From NCBI RefSeq assembly GCF_910592395.1, contig NC_088308.1:20909501-20973500 (forward strand): DNA of 64,000 bases, in the 5' to 3' direction. The notes under the pieces were generated by a model. It saw only the letters and a list, made by a program, of their open reading frames with translations. It did not search any database and was not told the origin of the DNA. Positions 37,301 to 49,300 of this stretch are shown in pieces (within the stretch, counting starts at the first letter, position 1; each line of letters opens with the position of its first letter). The translations under genes were made by a program, and so were the position numbers. The stretch comes from Lineus longissimus (lineage: Eukaryota > Nemertea > Pilidiophora > Heteronemertea > Lineidae).

Positions 37301-40300
37301 GTGCCCCACCCAGTCCCCCGCTCAGTTTTGTCTTTTCTGTCACCTGGCTTTGTTCCTATCTGCAATGTACAGCATCAACTGCGATTACAACCGGCATGAT
37401 TTTCCTACAAAACAACTTGGACAGGCAGGTGTGGGCGACCCCTACTTTGCCTTTTCAGCATCAAAACATGGTCTGGTTACTGGTATGTCGTACTAAAATA
37501 CTGTACCACAGAACAGCAAACACCATGTAATGTTGTGGTAACCGAATCAACTGCCTCGATACTGGAATATCTGATGAAGACGGGGAGCCTTGAAGCAGAC
37601 CAGAAATGAGATAGATGACGATGGCCAGCATATCAAATAAGACGCTATCGACATCTACACTGTTAAGTCCGGATGAAGGAAGTGGCTCAGACCAAATGAA
37701 TGCGTCTGTACACTTATTTGGCTGACTGGTTGATTGCGGTGGCGAGAGGGTTGGACAAGGAGGTCTTTGTTGTTATAATTCTGCTGGTCCTGGAGACTGA
37801 TCCCAGGGCATTGACTTGGTGTACTGAAAGCGATGTTCTAGTTCATAGAAGAAAGACAACACAGGAAGTGATCGGCTAGACAGAGTTGAATATGTCCCAT
37901 CAACCACAACATCACACACTCGCAGTCGTTTGTTTGGGACAGAAATCAATTACATATCCAATCGATTTCCAGTGACGTGGAGAGGACTTCAAGGAACTTG
38001 ATACAATATAAGAGGACTGGTTTAGTCAGATAGCAGTTTAGTGGTATTTGGTTAGTGGAGTATATAGATGTTCGACAAATGTGGAGCTTGATATCAATTG
38101 GAATGTGGAGAGTTACACTTTGTTGTCGAGCACTTACACTAACACTGGAACACTGACACTGGGGCTGCTGATTTAAAAATGATCTGCAAGGCAAGATACC
38201 TTTACTTACATTCAACAAAAGATGGCAGCTACATACTTAAATTTAAGTCACCCTCAAAGCCATGGTCATAAGTAATACATTTCTCATCAAATTTCTCAAA
38301 CAAGATGCAAAACAGCACACTTTCTCGACTTTAATACCAGTAATGCTTTTGAAAGGAGCCATGTCATCTGACATCACTGCAATGAAAGCCATAAACCCAG
38401 AATGTCTCCTTCCTGCATTATTCATTCCTAAAGATTTAGTTAGACACCATTGGTAACCATGTCCCTCAACCCAGATGACTTAATCCACACTGTAGCAAAT
38501 CTATCAACCAGGATGAGGAGGATTTGACACGCATCGCTCCACTACATCTCTACTTACTTATTTCCACCCGGCTGATCGTCGCCATCCATTGGCTCATATG
38601 ACGTGTCGCTATCTGCAAAGAAAACATATATGGATGAAGAATTGGTTATATCAAGAAAGTGATTGGACATTAAGACTCCCATCTCCATGCTATCTTTGCC
38701 TTCCCTGCAGTTATGGCAGCCCACATGATGAGGAGACTGCATGCTCCACAACCATCTAGACCTGCTGCTGTACAAAGACAATAGATGTTGGTGACATCAT
38801 TGTGCACACCTAACAGGAAAAAAACCCCGTCTCAATCTCAAGCCCCCTGCCTCGTCCCTGAGTGTAGTAAAAGTTAAGCCACAGCATCCTATATTCTTCC
38901 TAGGCATGTAAAGTGCATCAACAAAGCCTAAAACTAAAATCAATTTTCTCGCCTTGAAAAAACTGCTGACCTTGGGCCAGAGCCGCCTAGATGTTTTTAT
39001 AGACATAGAGTAGAGTGACGTTTGAATTTTTTGCTCTCAATAATGGATGGGTACCAAGTGGTTTTATAACAGCCCTGAGAAGATGGATGATGAACTGAAG
39101 CTCATATTAGCATTTTAGCAGAGCACTCAACCATTTCAGTGGAGAGGCCAGATCCAGACATCTACACATAGCCTGTCTTAAATATTTTATTTGATGCCAT
39201 ATTGCATGGCCATATTGGTGTTTTAAACTGCAGCGAATCATTAAGCATTCCCTGTAGACCGTTGCAGTTAGTTTGGATCTGAAGAACATGTTGTGTGCTT
39301 GTTTATGGTTAATGGAGGCTTTGAAACAGGCTCTAACATTTCCGAAGAGATGACTGACATTGCAATGTCGAATTGGCTCCACACGCAGAATAGGAATTCT
39401 TTCAATGGGTAAATAGGAAGAGGGAGAGGGAGATATATCCATGGCTTGTGAATTTCGGTTACTTTCCCTTCTCATGCACTGGGTATTGCATTTCAAAGAT
39501 CTTCGGAGACATCAAGGTCCAGCTTGAGGCCATTTTCGAATGGAAAAAACAACAGATCACATGCCTAATTCGTCCCTTTAAGAGATCATGCTCCAGGATT
39601 AAGATATTTTGTTCAAATTGTCTAAATTTTTCAGGCAAATGTCATACTAATCGTGTTGATTAGAACTGGAAAACCATGCTTCGATATGTGGGAATTAGTG
39701 ATTCTATTAGTAATTAGTTAGTCTATCTGCAAATAACTTCTAATGGGTGCCTATAGCTGCCTGGCTTATACACAATCAAAGGTTGTGCTCTTTCAATTTT
39801 GCCAACAGCAATAGCAATTATAAAAGAAACTAATTGGCTGATAGAGGGTGCTGAAGTGACATACACCACTGGCAGTTGAACTTGTTCAGAATGGTTTGAC
39901 ACAACTAGCCAGATCAGATGTGAAAACCAATAGACATTGAATTCTTGAAGTCTGAGTTTTCTGAATAGTTCATCACCCCATATATGTAGGCTACATTTGA
40001 TCTATAGTATCAGCAGTGTTTGACCAAAAATGAAAAACAACTGTGAGACAAAATGACTCCGTATTACATGCATCTGAGGAGCGGCAATGATTGCCTCCAA
40101 GAATCTGATCTCAGCTAGATAATACACGACTCCCATGAAGCACAATGGTGGTGAATCATCCCTTACGCTAAATGTCACCATCTATTTAAGTATGAGAAAG
40201 ATGGGGACGGCAACGCATACTGTTAACTAACAAAAATTTTCTGCGGATTTTGCGACTTACTGAGTCTTATGAAAATAAGAAACATGAAAAACTTAATGCC

Positions 40301-43300
40301 TTGTCATTGGCAAGGTTGGAAAGGAAACAATATGACCTGTATTATGTTTCAACACTACACAAACCCCGCCCGATGGAATGCCAACAGGAAACCAACCCTA
40401 GGACCAGAATATCAAAGTATACCATTTCCAGTTATAAATTCTTGAAAGTTGTTTAAAATGTTCTGACGAAATGTAACCAGAAGAAAGATAGTTATTGTCT
40501 GGTCATCTCTGCACTCGTCTTTTGAATTGTCGGTGATTTGGGGTAAATTTTTAGTAGGAGAACTGTGACAGAATAAGCAGTGTCTGAACACCAGTCAAGC
40601 TGCTCTGTCAACATGGTCATGCAAACCACTCTCTATAAGCATGCAAAGATACCTGCAAACCTTGGTGCTGTCACTTACACTTTTTATGATTTGTTCCTGG
40701 AACTATTAAAAACAATGAATATTTTAGTTTGTACGACTTGCTGACATTAAGCACACTTGAGAACTTGATGATCATACAAATAAGACTACCAGTTAGTTAG
40801 GCTAGATGGAATGTCTAACGTCCTAAACGGCCAAGATGAAGGCTTCAGGAGAAATCCTATTCTTGGCTTCGTTATACACTGAACTCCTATTTTCAATGCT
40901 GAAAACAAACAACTGCCACACCCAAGGGCCATATAGCTAACCTTTTGGTCATGGGGCAGGGCTCTCCATCAGTCTAACAAATCTGCATAAAAACAGTTTT
41001 TTGGTGACCCTTGAGGACATTTGCCCCCGCTACTCACTCCCCTCTAGCTATAGCTCTGCACCTAACACCAAGGCCCAGTACCTCCATGTCTGCTATGTTT
41101 CCATGGAAAATTCCCCATACTTACACTCCCAAAAATTGTGATGGCAATAATCTGGTCGCTTCACAGAAGTACTATCTTGGGGATGGCCTCTAGATTGCTA
41201 TCCTTTCGAGATTGATGGTTCTTGTTGCTCTCACCCTCCATCATCACACGCAATCTTTTGTGCGAGATGACAGAGAAAGCAAGAATTAGGAACTGCCCCA
41301 GAATGCAAGATTACACATGGGCATGAAATAATCTACCGAAACAGGGGGCGAAAGCACACGCAAGCAACAATAAACTAAAAGCATAGAAAGCACACGTACC
41401 TGAAGCATAGTTGAGATCAAGACCGATATAGTTGCCATTCTCCTTGCAGGCCACTGAGAAATAAACAACATAAAACAAGCATAAGCAACAGAAGGCAGAA
41501 CGCAGCATAACATTCAACATAGCGTTTGGAAAAGTACCATAACCATCAGATGCAAGCAAAATCCTTTCATTTAATACCACTGTGGACAAAGGTACTGGCT
41601 ATATTCTCTTATATTGCAGTATTGGGACATTCCACTTTTATGTTCTTTTTGGCAGGTATGTCTACCTGAGGAAATATGACACATCTTACAACATGGTTTT
41701 CGGTTCACCCTGTTGGACAAAATAATCTGTCAGAGGAAAAGGCCATTCAGGAGTTTAGCCCAGTTTGTCAGCAGAGATGCAGACAGGACCCACTCTCAGT
41801 TTAAGAAATTCTACCTAGACGTCTTTTGGAAATCTTCCAACAACTTTGGGACAAGGCCAGGTACACCTTTTATTTCCAACTGAGACAGATATATATAGTT
41901 TTCATATGACCCTGAAAACAACCTGGTTGCATCAGATTGGTTAAGTCATTTCTGCAATGACATGAAATTGGTTTGACATTCAGCGTCAACATGTATTTCA
42001 CACCAACAATGCTTTGAATGTGGAATATTTACTTCACAACGTAGTTTTATCTGCATGAAATGTCACACCAAGCTTAGATCATGTCAACTTCAAAGTATAA
42101 AGAAATGAAGCGCCAATGCAGCCAATCACGTAAAACTTATACAGAAGCACAACCAGTCTCCATCAAGTGAGATGCATTTTCTGCATGAATGTCATACCAA
42201 GCTTTAATCATGAAAACCACAGAGGCAAATGAAAAGAACAGCCAGTCTACCATTACCAAGCATTTTCCAGTTACCATGACAATGAGCCGAACGTCTCATC
42301 TGATTTAAACCATTTAGTCTTCAGCATATCCCACTACCACGGATAGTGATTTATTACATTGAAAAGAGCTTTCAGGCCATTCTCCATTTGGATCATTGAA
42401 CTGAGATGTGATGGACTGGACAGGAAGAAAGACCAAGATCCGCCTTGCAGAGGACAGAAAAGCGTGGTGCCACTTTAATAATCTCATACAGGTTTGCCCC
42501 AATGGCCGCATAACTTCAGGACACAATGATATTGATGATGATGATGATGATGATGATGACAGCCCTAGATATCTCTAGTCTGAATGATATCAAACTGCTG
42601 ACTGAATCTGCAAATAGAAATGAACCAGGCTGTCCACTTTCTATCAGAGGAGCCTCTCCCTACTCATCACAAGCTGGGAGAATAATGGAGCCATTAGTTG
42701 CCTATCTTGACCTGTCAATCATTATTTTCTAGGTAATGGTGAGACAGGCAATATATAAAGAAACAACAACACCGCTAATGGCATGGCTGATTCTATCAGA
42801 GTGGATGTCCTCCTTGGATTCAGACCACTGGTAACTCCCTCCCGCAAATGGGTAAGGATTACATCTAGACCAACTATACAGCCAGCAACCAAGAATTCTG
42901 TCGAATTATCATTTAGACATCATCACACATGCTTGGCAGTATTTGTTTGGTTAAAGTAAGTTGGCCAGCCATGATCGAGGTTATGATTGCCTCGCCAACA
43001 GACTAATGTCTGGAGTTCAAACAATGCTGGCCGTCATATAAACAATAGATATGATGTTATTGATACTGAATACAATACTGAGAAAAGCCCCGAGCAAAAT
43101 TACATCAAGGTTGGGTGAATGATAAACCGATCGATTCCACCAGTCTCAGTTATCAAGAAATGGCACCTTCGTGGGGGCTATTTTAAGCATAGGATGGACA
43201 AAATGTTAAATTCCAGTCTAAACAATGATAAAATGATTCTCCATTCTTCTAGTTTATCATGATATGCCTATAGTCTGGGTTCTCAAAGTGCCTGATTTTA

Positions 43301-46300
43301 GATGGCCGACAGTGATAATTCGTGTCTTGAATCAAACTTTCATCCAACCACTCTGCAGTCGAATCTACAGGGACGATTTCATACACTAGGCAGACCGCAT
43401 TTGTGGTTTGTGATGATGTCTACATCCAGATTGGTTTAGATGGCATGTGATGTCATGTCTGCTTTCAGATTGGTTGAGATGGCATATGACATTACGTCTG
43501 CTTTCAGTTTGGTCCAGAGAAGCCGAATTAACCGCAGTAAGATGATTGGGGGAACAAATCTGACTTCTCAACACCAATCAGGGCCTGTTCTAATGACGAA
43601 CGTAAACAAAAGAATGCGCCATCACATAAATTATGGGTATTTTAATACCAATACTTTATGGGATGGCACATTTATCAATCACCTTGTAAGCCCCATGGAC
43701 ATACGATCGGGATATTTCCTAGACTATCATTTCCGAAGTATCAAATTCTATAACAATGACCTCACACCAGGTGATCAAAAGTTTATTAACTGCATTGCAT
43801 ACCCAGCAGCCTTGTCAACTACACTAGAACATGAGGAAACTAGAAGTGACTCATCAAAACAGAAAAAGCGCAACCCTTTGAAACGTTCCATTCCAATCCA
43901 CGGCTAACAAGCCATGCATACTCAGGAAGGTAGTGATTACGACCATCTCTGATGATATATGATCACGGTATTGATCGGATCATTGATGAAAGCTTGTAAC
44001 ATTAGTGACATCCAATGGATTGATATATCAGGCTTTGATTTATTTCTAAATCTTTGGAGGAGGTACTTCAAAACAAACCCCGAGCACGAGTTGACGATGG
44101 AGTTTGTCTGGGTTATCTCTTGTCTTTGATGAACGGGAATATGGAAGATCAGTAATGATATTGGGGTGGATGCATGTTAAGGTCTCTTTAATCTATATAT
44201 ACTATAAAACAAAACCTAACAGGAAGACACGCTGTGCTAAGGCTCGTCTTTGACTTTGACACATTAGAACACACAATACCACGAGGTATCATATCAAGAC
44301 GTTAAGTCGTGCCAATGGTCTAGGATTCAAAATTTTGTTAAAGAGCCTCAACTATTAAACAAGTAACTCTAAAATCCTAACCATATGAAGAAAAACATCA
44401 GACTTTGAGCATTGGTTCTTTCATTGCACTTGATTGATCACTGCATGGTGACTGCACAGCCAGTTTTTAACCATCTTTATAATGCGCGCCGCAAGCAACT
44501 CTCGCTTGACATGTTTGAGCTGTGTTTATGAAGAATAACTGAGCAGTCGGAAAGAACATCACCAGAAGCTCTTGACTTTGACATTGGAGATAAGATTTGC
44601 TGATTAGAGAAAAAGACCCTGTGTGTGTTCCGCAGACTTAGAATTTGATCCCTGCGTGACACACCTGATTTCGCATAAGGAGAGTAAGGCATTGGAATGA
44701 GATATTTTGGTCTGACATCTGAGCTGGAGTTGCTGGTTATTGGAAGAAAGGCAAAATCTTCTTTCCAGGCTCAGATCATCCTTACGTATGCAGATTTTTT
44801 TGTATAATTTCCAAATTACATGGTTGATTTCAGAGATTTCAATTCTGAAACAAAGGGGAGGCGGGGTGGTGCATCATCAGCAGCCCCCTGAATCAGCCTA
44901 TGACCATTCATAATGTATTAAACAAGTTGGACCAAATTTAGTTAAAAAGATGACAAGACCACGCAAACATATGGCAAAATGTCCGAAACCAATATGCCAC
45001 ATGGTTTTTCATAACAAGACCAAGAACACTACAAATTTAGTGAAAGCAGCTTAACTGCAGAAATGAGGGTGAGAGATACCAAAACATGCCAGATTTCAAA
45101 CCAAAATATACCAGATTTCGAATCTGTTGAAATGATGTGCTTACCCTGGACCAGAAAACTCAAATGCCAGGCTGGCTTACTACGTCACAGCCAAGCCAAC
45201 TCCCCACACTTACTGTGAGAATGAATGAATTTATCTGCTCCACCCTCAAGCAGCTTTGAAATCTCACTGATTGCAATCTTGTGTTTTTGCAGATTGATTT
45301 TCTGATTAAGACCATCAAGTTTTCAACCAATTTTTTTCCCAATGAGTAATAGCATGAGATGAAATCAGAAACTTGATTGAGCTGACTTGGGCTGACTAGA
45401 CCATTTAATTCTCAACAGCTACAAACATTGGTTCATCAAAATTAATACGCCAGTTACTGGCGACATCAGAATTGCCAGAATCCTTTGCCCAAGAAATCTT
45501 TAGGGCTTTCGTTCATAGCATCATCAATCCCTTTGCCATATTGTCCAGAGAATCTCGTGTCTTCTGTAACCGACATATTCATTTTGATGAGCCCCTGCGA
45601 TGTATCACGAACTGAATAACATGCTAATGTCTATGATTGATAGCGTGATACAGAATAAGAAACACCGATAACGCAACAGAACAGAGTAGCAACCACAGTC
45701 ATAACCAGCGCGTGCACCCACCAAAAGATTACCAATTACTAACATTGGAATCAAATCAATCTAAGATAGAATCACATGTATAGTACAGTACATCAATGTA
45801 CACGTTTTCTCAGAAAACTTGAGGTGAAATGATTATGAGCTTGGTGTGTACTGACCTGAGGCCTCTGGTTTTGCTCCACTCGGGTTGGGGATTTCGTAGA
45901 AGTTGTCCGATGGGCTGATTCTGGAGGAGATGGAGAAAGAAATATTGAAATAGGCATAAATTCATGCATAAAGAAAATGTTCACCGGTGGTGCTCAAGGA
46001 GGGAATGATAAGAAATCTGTGTTTTCAGGTACCTTTGACCGTTTACTTGAGTATTTAAGTCAAGGGAACCATTTAGAATATAAAAGAATTAAGGGTTTAC
46101 TTCATTTTAGCTATGTTCATGTTATTAGTTCAAAATCATGTCGTTACGAGGGTTTATATAAGCAAGCTTTATATACAGTATGTATGCTATTATCGACTGG
46201 CATATTTCCCTTTGCTTGGTAAACAAAGTAGATTGATTTTGTCCCTTAAACATGCAGCAGGTTTTGTATGACTATCAGACGATGAGAAGTAAAAAAGAGA

Positions 46301-49300
46301 AATTTGATTGACAACTACTAAGCCCTCTATTCTTCATCCTTGGAAGAGCAAGGAGAGGCTTATAAGTACAAAGGGATGCTCTACTCTGCACCTCTGTTAA
46401 GCCTCTTAGTCTCAATCAAGGATAGATTATCTGACAAGTCGGACTAAATGGCAAAGACCATGTGTCAACAACGTTGTTTCAGTCCATGAACAGAACGTCC
46501 AACATCTGTCTATAGATAGACTGACATTGGGGACAGAAGGTGATCTGTGCCAAAACAACTCAAGATAGTCATGTTTATCGGGTCTTTGCTTTAGGGACAG
46601 CTTTCAGTTACAGAATGGTATCAAAACATCAACATACTACATTTGTATACTCTAAAGAGCTGTTGTATACAGCATAGTCTGATCTGGGCATACTGGAGAA
46701 CTGGAACCTTTTCAGATGTACACAATGATGACACTTCAGTATTCCGATCTGGACATACTGAAGAGCATACAGACCTTTTTAGATGCACACATTGGTGACA
46801 CATAGTTAAGATTATTGTCTCTGGAGTAATACTAGTATGGATAAGCCACAGACAATGTTTACTTTGATGTTTCGATGACAAGCAGAATATAATGACACAG
46901 AAGACCACAATATGATCCCTAACAAATGATGCTCTTTTGATACCATGAGGTATTGTCCTCAAAAGTATTGCAACATTGGTCATAAAGTGGAGATCCAATG
47001 CCATGTACTGTAAGATTATCTGTAAAATATCATACATTTTCTATGGTTTTGTTTGTTTTTGTTTATTTTTATATCACAAGGACAACACTACTTGTTCATT
47101 ACATGTCTTGAGCACTGCATATCAAGGAGACAATATCAGCACGACAGCAACAATGAATACATAGTGTAGTGCTAAAGATTCCATGTTACCTTCATAGCTC
47201 TTCACTGGCATTATTGGCAGATGTCCAGTGAATTATAATGAGAGTTACAAGAACACAGACTTCTCATGGCAAAATCAGTTAGGGTTCTTGCTAAATTTCA
47301 AATTTATGGTAGCTTCAATATTTAATTCACACTCGTAGAAAGATGCTATCGCACGAACAGGGCTCGAAGGCAAAAACATAGTTTTTCTCTTTTTCTCCCG
47401 CATCAGTTTCTCCTCTAGCCATTTGACTAATCAAGTATTGGAGTAAGACCAGTCTGGCAATGGAGCTTGGTGAGTCCGAACACAGAGTGTACATCCATGT
47501 ACGTGGATCAATACTGTTCTTTCTATTCCTCAGCAGGCACAGCATAATGACATGGAGATGATAAACACTCGGTCTGATTCTGCGGGAATCAACATTTGGT
47601 AAATCAACTTGCGGGCAATCGCGTTTGCATGACTCCTCATTTAGAATGGCCCACGGGTCATAATATGACATATGAGCAGGCAATTTGGGTTGCAGATGCA
47701 TGACTGATCATGCACCTCAACAAAATGAGATGATTCAAATTGATTTTTTTAAGTCTCAGACCAATTGGCAGTCCAGCATCAGTCACTGGTCAATTTAGGT
47801 CGGGCAGTATAGGGACCATTTTTTCACAGTCTAGTATCAATTGCTATTCAGGTCAGGTTAGGTAATCCCAACCCCAGTAATCCCAGCCAGAGGGATTTGC
47901 ATGTACAACATACCTTTCATCTCCGCCTAGTCCTAATTCTCCTTGTAAGCTATCATACTCAAAATACATTGATGGTTCTGGCGGTGGTTTATGGTTGGGT
48001 TTGTTCTGAAAGGACAGAAAATAACATGATGTATAATCATTCCGATCCTTCCACAAGTCTAATCCGAATTACCTGCTGATTATCTGGATATTTATCGAAG
48101 TTTTCGAAGTTCATTTTTAATATAACATCACATCATACATCCTAGAGACTATAGACCTCATGGTCTTATACACCCTTTACATGTAGGGTTATCTTGATAA
48201 GATGCAAAAACCTTGGTGGTCAAGATGCACATCACACAACCTGTAGCAAACTGCTGATTATCATCAGGTCTGTGAGCTGCCCACGCAGTAACTGCACATA
48301 CAACTTATGGACATGTTGAATTGTCTTGGATGTGATTCTGTCAGCAGATAGTCAGAAACTTTCCAAGATTGATGACAAAAGGAAGTGGAAGGGCTTAATG
48401 AGGCTGAACTTGGACACCAATTATCATCGGCTGACAGAATAGTGGGACTCTATGGTTACCATAGAGACGTTCCACCAGGACTTCTGCTCCTTGTGGGTTT
48501 CTGAGAAGCATTATAACTCATAGACTGAAATTTGGAGTCGCGGAGCCGATAAAAACCAAATTGGAGCTCAACCATGGTGGCACACCTCACAAAATCACTC
48601 ATTGCGGCAAATATTGACAGAAAATGTTTACGAGTGCAAAAAGGAAGAATTTTTTTTGAAACACGCAGGCTTAACAAAGTCATTCATTTTCATGGTAAAG
48701 CAGCATTTGTGGTGTGGGGACTGTGTAAATTTCAACCATTCGTTTCTGATTCCATACATTCAGCTGCCCATGTGTCGTCGCAGCTTCATCTGGCGCTAGT
48801 GCAATCAATACAACAGCCATTATCCCGCTGCCATTGATTTACTTCATTCAAAATTGGGTAGTGTTTCACTAAAACCGGCGGTATCGATAAAGTGAGCACT
48901 CTGGCTACAATCAATATGCTACAATCAATGCAGCAATCTGGTGTACTAAAACCCCACCAATATGAGATATGATGATTTTTACTCTTTTCTACCAACTACT
49001 AGTGATAGCAAGCCCTGACCACTGAAACCTCTCGCCAATTTATTCTGTCAGTGTATCTGCACAGCGATTCACGGATGCATCGCATTCTACAAACTTATCC
49101 CCGTAGTTATACGGTCACAGACAATTAACCTTGTCACATCTTTGCACTCAGTAAGTGCTTGGCGCGCTGCTTCTCCTAAATGTTAGTTTTTTTAAAGGTG
49201 AACTGATGCCTTTTTTAAAGCAAAGTCTTTCCTTATACCTCTTACCTTGGTTTTATTTTTTGTAGGCGTGGGTATTTTAACCGGTACGATAACATCATCA

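Larger units (their letters stand above)
41454..45855 (-). other. AFAP1-like intron (4.4 kb)
   Basis: Holds a GAT microsatellite at 42534 and a 39-bp tandem repeat with an open frame at 43401-43907. Otherwise nothing was recognised. Confidence 0.5.

Noticed and set aside
46621-47037. 138-codon minus-strand frame
   Set aside because: Half of it is the translated 65-bp duplication; no domain and no fitting splice phase.
47327-47701. 124-codon minus-strand frame within an AFAP1-like intron
   Set aside because: No motif, no splice signals compatible with the neighbouring phases.
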